Positions 57,981 through 64,000 of a stretch of 64,000 bases of DNA are shown one piece after another. How positions within the stretch are numbered: the first letter of the stretch is position 1; each line of letters opens with the position of its first letter. A model generated the notes under the pieces. It searched no databases. It was not told where the DNA came from and saw only the letters and a list, made by a program, of their open reading frames with translations. The translations under genes and the position numbers were made by a program. The DNA comes from Deltaproteobacteria bacterium (GTDB lineage Bacteria; Myxococcota_A; UBA9160; UBA6930): the NCBI GenBank assembly GCA_029261795.1, contig JAJDAP010000079.1, forward strand, positions 1-64,000. The letters run 5' to 3'.

Positions 57981-58958
57981 TTGCAGCAGATCAATCTTCA
58001 CCAGCCGGTCCTCTTGGAGTCGTGCCTCGAGCACATGGGGCTCCATCCCGACGTCGGACACTCCGACGCTCCCATCGTCGTCGATGGAACCCTGGGCGAC
58101 GGCGGACACGCCGAGGCGATCCTCGAGCGGACCGCTCCCGGTGGACGCCTGATCGGTCTCGACCGCGACCCCGATGCTCTCTCCATCGCGGGCAAGCGAC
58201 TCGAGCGGTTCGGCGAACGCGCGGAAATCGTCCACGCATCGTTCCGGGACCTCGGGGAAGTTCTCTTGCGGCTCGGCATTCCCGCCGTCCATGCGGTGCT
58301 GCTCGACCTCGGCGTTTCGTCCCGCCAGATCGACGACCCGGATCGCGGCTTTCGTTTCGGCGAGGACACGGCAGAGGTCTGCCCCCTCGACATGCGCATG
58401 GATCCCAGCGCGGGCCTGTCTGCCGCAGAGCTACTGGCCTCCTATTCCTCGCCCGCACTCGAGCAGGTCCTCCGGGAGTATGGTGAGTTTCCAGGAGCCC
58501 GGCGGCTGGCCCGCGCCATCATCGACGCCAGGCGCGAGGAACCGCTGCGAACCGCCGCGGACCTGCGCCGGGTGATTCGCGCCGCCGGAATCGGTCGCGG
58601 CCGGAAGCACGATCCGGCGACCCTGGTGTTCCAGGCACTCCGCATCGCCGTGAACGACGAACTCGGTGCCCTCGATGCCGGCCTGATCGCGGCCGTGGAC
58701 GCGCTCGCGCCCGGGGGTCGGATCTGCGTGCTCGCCTATCACTCGCTCGAAGACCGTCGCGTCAAGCGTTGCTTCGTCGCCGAAGAAAAGGGCTGCGTCT
58801 GTCCGCCGGCCCAACCGGTCTGCAACTGCGGCCGGCTGCCGCGTCTGCGGCGCCTGACCAGGCGGCCGATCAGCGCCGACGACGACGAGATCCGCCGCAA
58901 TCCGCGAGCACGCTCCGCGCGCCTGCGCGCCGCGATACGACTGCCGGAGGCCGCGTGA
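57981..58958 (+). CDS. rsmH: 16S rRNA (cytosine1402-N4)-methyltransferase RsmH
   Basis: HQPVLLESCLEHM, VDGTLGDGGHAEAIL, LLDLGVSSRQIDDPDRGFRFGED. Confidence 0.93.
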   Translation: MQQINLHQPVLLESCLEHMGLHPDVGHSDAPIVVDGTLGDGGHAEAILERTAPGGRLIGLDRDPDALSIAGKRLERFGERAEIVHASFRDLGEVLLRLGIPAVHAVLLDLGVSSRQIDDPDRGFRFGEDTAEVCPLDMRMDPSAGLSAAELLASYSSPALEQVLREYGEFPGARRLARAIIDARREEPLRTAADLRRVIRAAGIGRGRKHDPATLVFQALRIAVNDELGALDAGLIAAVDALAPGGRICVLAYHSLEDRRVKRCFVAEEKGCVCPPAQPVCNCGRLPRLRRLTRRPISADDDEIRRNPRARSARLRAAIRLPEAA

Positions 58959-59356
58959 GCGCACGCACCAAGAAACCGCGGCGAATCCGTCGTGAGAGCG
59001 ACCCGAAGGACCTGGTCGGCCGGGACTTCGCGGGCCGCGGCTCGACGGCAAACCGCTGGCGCCATCGCGCAGCCGCTGTGGTGATCGGCCTCGTGCTCGG
59101 AGGGCTCCTGTTGGCTTCGCTGCGCATGGAGATCGTGCGCACACGTTATGCACTGGCCGATGCCCTGGCCCAGGAGACCCGATTGCTGAGCCTGGAGCGA
59201 GAGGCCAGCGTCGCCCTGCGCGAACTCCGCGACCCGCGTCGTCTGCGCCGTCTCGCCAACCAGCTGGGTTTCGTGCGACCCGAACGCGTCATCGAACTCG
59301 GCACCGACCTTGCCGCACGCGGGGGCGCGGCGCCGAGCGCGGTCGTGATGCCATGA
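58955..59356 (+). CDS. ftsL: FtsL-like cell division protein
   Basis: Single TM, coiled coil, position between rsmH and ftsI; GTG start. Confidence 0.7.
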   Translation: MSARTKKPRRIRRESDPKDLVGRDFAGRGSTANRWRHRAAAVVIGLVLGGLLLASLRMEIVRTRYALADALAQETRLLSLEREASVALRELRDPRRLRRLANQLGFVRPERVIELGTDLAARGGAAPSAVVMP

Positions 59357-61488
59357 GCCGCTCGGACCTGCGCGGTGCCGGCGCACGCCTTCGCTTCCTC
59401 GGGAGCTTGTTGGGTCTGTGCTTCCTGCTCCTCGCGGTCCGAGCCGCGCACTTGACGATCACGGATCCCCGCGGCGCCGAGCGGGGACGCGCCCAGACCG
59501 GCACGGTGCTGCGTGTCGCTACCGCACGAGGCGCCATCGTCGACCGACTCGGTGCCGAGTTGGCGGTAACGATGCCAGCGCCGTCGGTCTACGCAGTGCC
59601 CTCCGAAATCACCGACCTCGATGCCGCTGCAGCCGGCCTCGCGAAAGCACTCGGCCGCGATGCCAGCGGGATTCGCAAACGCCTGACGGAGGCCAGCTCA
59701 TTCGTCTTCGTGGCCCGTTGGTTGCCCGAGAAGGAAGCCCGCGCCGTCGAGGCCCTCGGTCTCTCCGGCGTCGGCATCGTCGCAGAACCGCGGCGCACCT
59801 ACCCCCTCGGCGAAATGGCCGGACGCTTGCTGGGCTTCGCGAATATCGATGGCGAAGGCATCCGCGGCATCGAGCAGGGCGAAGACGAATGGTTGCGCGG
59901 CCAGGACCGGAGAATCGCGCTGGAGCGTGACGCGCGGGGCCGCCTGCTCGCGCCCGGTGGCGTCGACCCGCGCGCGACGGCCGGAGGCGATGTCGCGCTC
60001 ACCATCGATAGCGCGCTCCAGGCCGAGACCGAGCACGCGCTTGCAGATGTGGTGAAGATGACGGGCGCGGCCGGCGGGGTCGTCGTGGCGATGGATCCGG
60101 CCACCGGTGACATCCTCGCCGTCGCTGAATCCCCGGTGCTGGACCCGGCGAGTTTTCGCACGACGCCCTACCCGCTCACCGGCTCCCGGGCGTTCCTCGA
60201 AGCGGACGAGCCGGGTTCCGTCCTGAAGCTCGCCGTGGTGGGCGCCGCGCTCCAAGCCGACGTCCTCGCAGCCGACGAGTTGATCGATTGTGAGGAGGGC
60301 TCCTACCGCGTCCCCGGCAAGACACTTCACGACGCGAAGCCCCACGGGCTTCTCGACCCCGCTGGCATCCTGCGCGTCTCGTCGAACATTGGCGCCGCCA
60401 AGATCGGCGAACGCCTGACACCAGAGCGCCATCATGCGGCCCTACGAGCGCTCGGCTTCGGCGCACCCACGGGCAGTGGCTTCCCCAGCGAATCCGCCGG
60501 CCTGTTGCGGGCGCCCGAGGGTTGGCGACCCCTCGATCAGGCCACGATCTCGTTTGGCCAGGGCATCAACGTGACGCCTGTACAGCTGGCCGCCGCCGGG
60601 GTGGCGGTCGCCAACGGCGGAACCTGGCGGACACCCCGCCTCATCTCTGCACGGCGCCGGCCCGGCGAGGACTGGGTTCCCGAGCCGACTGGCGCCACCC
60701 ACAGCGCCCTGTCTCGGAAGGTCGCCGATCAGCTTCGCGAGATGCTCGTGACCGTGACCCAGGACGATGGCACGGCCAGCCACGCCACCCTCGACAACGT
60801 CGCGGTGGCCGGCAAGACCGGCACCGCCCAGAAGTTCGACCCGATCGCGGGCGCCTATTCGAACAGCGACTATCAAGGCTGGTTTCTGGGCATGGCTCCT
60901 GCCGCGGACCCGCAGGTCGTGATCGTTGCCATGATCGACGAGCCGCGCGGGCGCTCCCACGGCGGTGGTGCCACGGCCGCGCCCCTGTTCGCCCGGGTCG
61001 CCACAGCCGCTCTCGCGCGGAACGCGATCGTGACGACCCCGCGACACGACGTGCCAGCCATGGCGCGGGTCGATGGCAGTGAGCCGACGAGGTCGGCCGC
61101 CGTCAGCACGGCGCCTCCGGTGGAGCCGGAGCCCGCGGCGGCGCCGGAGCCGGCGGCCATCGTGGAGACGACGACCCCTGCGCCCGTCGTGCCCGACCGG
61201 CCCGCTAGCGGCAACATCGAAGTCATCCTCGCCAGGCCCGAGAAGGCCCCTGCTGCGAGTCCTTCGGCGTTGCGGCCCACGCCCGAAATCAGCTGGCTCG
61301 GCGACCGCGTGCTGCTTCCGGACTTGCGGGGTCTAACCCCGAAACAGGTGAAGGAGATCACGGACACGGTGCCCTTCTCGCTGGAGATTCGAGGGGACGG
61401 CAGAGTGGTTTCGCAGGTTCCGGCACCCGGGACCATCCTCGGCGTAGATGCACCGTTGCGACTGACGCTCGGAGGAGACGAAGGGTGA
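59353..61488 (+). CDS. ftsI: Penicillin-binding protein FtsI/PBP with C-terminal PASTA domain
   Basis: RGAIVDRLGAELA, SSNIGAAKIG, AGKTGTAQKFDP; LLPDLRGLTPKQVKE PASTA. Confidence 0.92.
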   Translation: MSRSDLRGAGARLRFLGSLLGLCFLLLAVRAAHLTITDPRGAERGRAQTGTVLRVATARGAIVDRLGAELAVTMPAPSVYAVPSEITDLDAAAAGLAKALGRDASGIRKRLTEASSFVFVARWLPEKEARAVEALGLSGVGIVAEPRRTYPLGEMAGRLLGFANIDGEGIRGIEQGEDEWLRGQDRRIALERDARGRLLAPGGVDPRATAGGDVALTIDSALQAETEHALADVVKMTGAAGGVVVAMDPATGDILAVAESPVLDPASFRTTPYPLTGSRAFLEADEPGSVLKLAVVGAALQADVLAADELIDCEEGSYRVPGKTLHDAKPHGLLDPAGILRVSSNIGAAKIGERLTPERHHAALRALGFGAPTGSGFPSESAGLLRAPEGWRPLDQATISFGQGINVTPVQLAAAGVAVANGGTWRTPRLISARRRPGEDWVPEPTGATHSALSRKVADQLREMLVTVTQDDGTASHATLDNVAVAGKTGTAQKFDPIAGAYSNSDYQGWFLGMAPAADPQVVIVAMIDEPRGRSHGGGATAAPLFARVATAALARNAIVTTPRHDVPAMARVDGSEPTRSAAVSTAPPVEPEPAAAPEPAAIVETTTPAPVVPDRPASGNIEVILARPEKAPAASPSALRPTPEISWLGDRVLLPDLRGLTPKQVKEITDTVPFSLEIRGDGRVVSQVPAPGTILGVDAPLRLTLGGDEG

Positions 61489-62993
61489 AGTGGTCCAGAC
61501 TCCTCGAAGGACTCGGCGCGGAATTGCACGGCGCCGACGATCCGATCATCCGCGGCATCGCCTACGACTCGCGAGCCGTTTCTCCGGGTGACTGCTTCGT
61601 CGCCTTGCGCGGCGAGTTGGCCGACGGACATGACTACGTCGACACGGCACTTCGTCTGGGCGCGGTCGCGCTGCTGCTCGAGGAGCCGCGCGAAGCGCCG
61701 GTACCGGTTGCCATCGCCGCGGACAGCCGACGCATGCTGGCTCCCCTGGCTGCGCGTTTCTTCGGCTCCCCGGCCAGCGAGCTGTCCTTGCTGGGCGTCA
61801 CCGGCACCAATGGCAAGACCAGCACGACCTACCTGGTCGAGGCGATCCTGCGCGCAGCGGGCCGGAATCCGGGATTGATCGGAACCGTCGAGATTCGTTA
61901 TGCGGACGAGCACGAGCGCGCGGTGAACACGACACCGGAGAGTCTCGACCTGCAGCGCACCCTGCGCGCCATGCGGACTGCCGGCGTCGACGCGGTCGCG
62001 ATGGAAGTTTCCTCCCATGGCCTCGCCCTGGGTCGCGTCGAGGGCTGCCGATTCGCCGTCGCCGCGGTCACCAACGTGACCCAGGACCATCTCGACTTTC
62101 ACGAGACGATGGAGGGCTACCGCGATGCCAAGGCGCGCCTGTTCGATGCGTACCTCACCGAGGGCGGCTGCGCGGTGATCAATATCGACGATCCATCGGC
62201 GCCCACCTTCCTCGCCGCCGCCGAGCGCCGAGGCGCGCGCATCCTCCGCGTGAGTCGGGCTCCGGGCTCGGACGCCGAGATCCGGCTCCTCACTGCCGAG
62301 TACACCTTGACTGGGACGCGGGCCAGGGTCGCTGTCGGCGCGGACGAGTTCGAGATTTCGCTGCCCTTGCTAGGCGACTTCAACGTCGAGAACGCGCTCG
62401 TGGCCATCGGCGTCGGCGCTGCACTCGGGCTGTCGGGCGACGTCTTGGCGCGGGGAGTCGACGCCTGCCCGCAGGTTCCGGGGCGCATGGAGCGCGTCGG
62501 AGCCGAGATCGAAGGAGCACCCACGTTGCTGGTCGACTACGCCCACACGCCCGATGCGGTGGACAAGTTGCTGCGCGCCGTGCGGCCACTCGCCAAGGGT
62601 CGCTTGATCACCGTGTTCGGCTGTGGCGGCGATCGCGACCGAACCAAGCGACCGCTGATGGCCGAAGCCGCCGCGTTCTCCAGCGATCGCGCCATTGCCA
62701 CCAGCGACAACCCGCGCACGGAGGATCCCGCGCGCATTCTCGCCGATGTCGAGGCCGGACTCGGCTCGATGAGCGCGGTGTCGGCCGAAGCACTCGACAG
62801 CACCGAACGCGGCTGCACCACGATCCTGGATCGCCGCGAAGCCATCGACCTGGCCGTCAGGATTGCCGGGCCCGACGACGCGGTCGTGATCGCGGGCAAG
62901 GGGCACGAGGACTATCAGATCATCGGACGGGAGAAGCTCCCCTTCGATGATCGCGAAGAAGCGGCCCGTGCCCTGCGGAGGCACCGCTCGTGA
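61485..62993 (+). CDS. murE: UDP-N-acetylmuramyl-tripeptide synthetase MurE
   Basis: LLGVTGTNGKTSTTYLVEAIL, MEVSSHGLALGRV, SDNPRTEDPARIL. Confidence 0.93.
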   Translation: MKWSRLLEGLGAELHGADDPIIRGIAYDSRAVSPGDCFVALRGELADGHDYVDTALRLGAVALLLEEPREAPVPVAIAADSRRMLAPLAARFFGSPASELSLLGVTGTNGKTSTTYLVEAILRAAGRNPGLIGTVEIRYADEHERAVNTTPESLDLQRTLRAMRTAGVDAVAMEVSSHGLALGRVEGCRFAVAAVTNVTQDHLDFHETMEGYRDAKARLFDAYLTEGGCAVINIDDPSAPTFLAAAERRGARILRVSRAPGSDAEIRLLTAEYTLTGTRARVAVGADEFEISLPLLGDFNVENALVAIGVGAALGLSGDVLARGVDACPQVPGRMERVGAEIEGAPTLLVDYAHTPDAVDKLLRAVRPLAKGRLITVFGCGGDRDRTKRPLMAEAAAFSSDRAIATSDNPRTEDPARILADVEAGLGSMSAVSAEALDSTERGCTTILDRREAIDLAVRIAGPDDAVVIAGKGHEDYQIIGREKLPFDDREEAARALRRHRS

Positions 62994-64000
62994 GCGTGCG
63001 ATTCGACGTGGCAGCGTTGATGCGCTGGGTCGGCGGTCGACTCGATCGCGGCACCCCCGGGACCCGCCTCTCGGGTGTCTCGACCGACACCCGAGCAGAT
63101 CTGCGGGAATTGTTGTTCGTCGCGATCCGGGGGCCCAACCATGACGCCCACGCCTACCTGGCAGATGCCATCGCCGGCGGTGCTGGCGCGCTGCTGGTGG
63201 AGTCGGTGGCCACGGTACCCGAGGGCGCGACGCTGCCGATTCTGCAGGTTCCGGATACGACCCTGGCGTTGGGCTCCGCCGCGGCTGGCCATCGCGGCGA
63301 CTTCGACGGGCCCGTCATCGCCATCACCGGCAGCAACGGCAAGACGACGACCAAGGAGATGTGCGCCGCGATCCTCTCGGTGAGCCGGGTGACGCACAAG
63401 AACCGCGGCAACCTGAACAATGCCTACGGCCTGCCGCTGACGTTGCTGGGCCGGGAATCCGAACATCAGGTGCTGGTCGTCGAGATCGGCATGAACCACC
63501 GAGGCGAGATCGCTCCGCTGGCAAGCATTGCAGCGCCCACGGTCGGCGTGATCACGAACGTGGGCACCGCACACATCGAACACCTGGGAAGCCGCGAGGA
63601 GATCGCGCTCGAGAAAGGCGACCTGGTCGCCGCGCTCTCCGCGGAAGCGACCGCGGTCCTGAATGCCGACGACGCCCTCGTCTCCGAACAGGCCGCGCGC
63701 ACGAATGCACAGGTCGTGACGTTCGGCATCGATGCCGATGCGACGGTGCGTGCCGAGCAGATCGTCGACCACGGCGGTGACTTCAGCTTCCGACTGGTCG
63801 CGCCCGAAGGCTCGACGGACATCCGGATCGCCGGACTCGGCGTTCCGACCGTCAGCAACGCACTCGCTGCCGCCGCTGCGGCGCTGGCTGCGGGCACGTC
63901 GCTCGGCGATCTCGGCCCGGGCCTCGCGGCCTATCAACCCGAGTCCGGCCGCATGGCGATGCGCGTCCTCGCGAACGGCATCACGCTCGTCGACGATTCC
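62990..64000 (+). CDS. murF: UDP-N-acetylmuramoyl-tripeptide--D-alanyl-D-alanine ligase MurF, truncated by window end
   Basis: Manual translation from GTG 62990: VSVRFDVAALMRWVGG...VIAITGSNGKTTTKEM; no stop before window end, so absent from ORF track. Confidence 0.9.
   Translation, partial: MSVRFDVAALMRWVGGRLDRGTPGTRLSGVSTDTRADLRELLFVAIRGPNHDAHAYLADAIAGGAGALLVESVATVPEGATLPILQVPDTTLALGSAAAGHRGDFDGPVIAITGSNGKTTTKEMCAAILSVSRVTHKNRGNLNNAYGLPLTLLGRESEHQVLVVEIGMNHRGEIAPLASIAAPTVGVITNVGTAHIEHLGSREEIALEKGDLVAALSAEATAVLNADDALVSEQAARTNAQVVTFGIDADATVRAEQIVDHGGDFSFRLVAPEGSTDIRIAGLGVPTVSNALAAAAAALAAGTSLGDLGPGLAAYQPESGRMAMRVLANGITLVDDS

Overview
64 kb of high-GC bacterial chromosome, dense with genes and mostly housekeeping. 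Gene content and the lack of close matches I can name suggest a deltaproteobacterial-grade lineage (inference only). Left to right: the end of an F420 locus (cofD fragment, cofC, cofE); a REP-associated tyrosine transposase (RAYT-1); engB, a CobW-type GTPase, gltX and a deoxyhypusine-synthase-like gene; a probable Zn/metal locus (His-rich TonB receptor, small Cys/His secreted protein, divergent CDF exporter); an aminotransferase; a ccm cytochrome c maturation operon including a ccmD absent from the ORF track; a second RAYT flanked by inverted REP-like repeats; hisG/hisI; plsB; ffh; lytic transglycosylase; rlmN/trmB/sppA; a MoxR-VWA pair; M48 protease; a 2-phosphoglycerate-kinase-like gene; a ParA ATPase with a C-terminal AMPK/CBM48-like domain near an ECF-like sigma factor; a probable EI24/CysZ pseudogene; DsbA-like protein; phosphomannomutase; tatA followed by a ~167-bp MITE-like palindrome; two adjacent ArsA-like ATPases; phaR; HDAC family protein; and the start of the dcw cluster (mraZ, rsmH, ftsL, ftsI, murE, murF). 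No CRISPR array, rRNA or convincing tRNA was seen. The most interesting signals are the RAYT-2/REP system with an 88-bp perfect-palindrome dimer, the ParA-CBM48 fusion, the hairpin-rich mraZ-rsmH spacer, the 10-bp-phased MraZ-box array and the tatA-adjacent palindromic element. All family calls are by eye from motifs; no database search was run.
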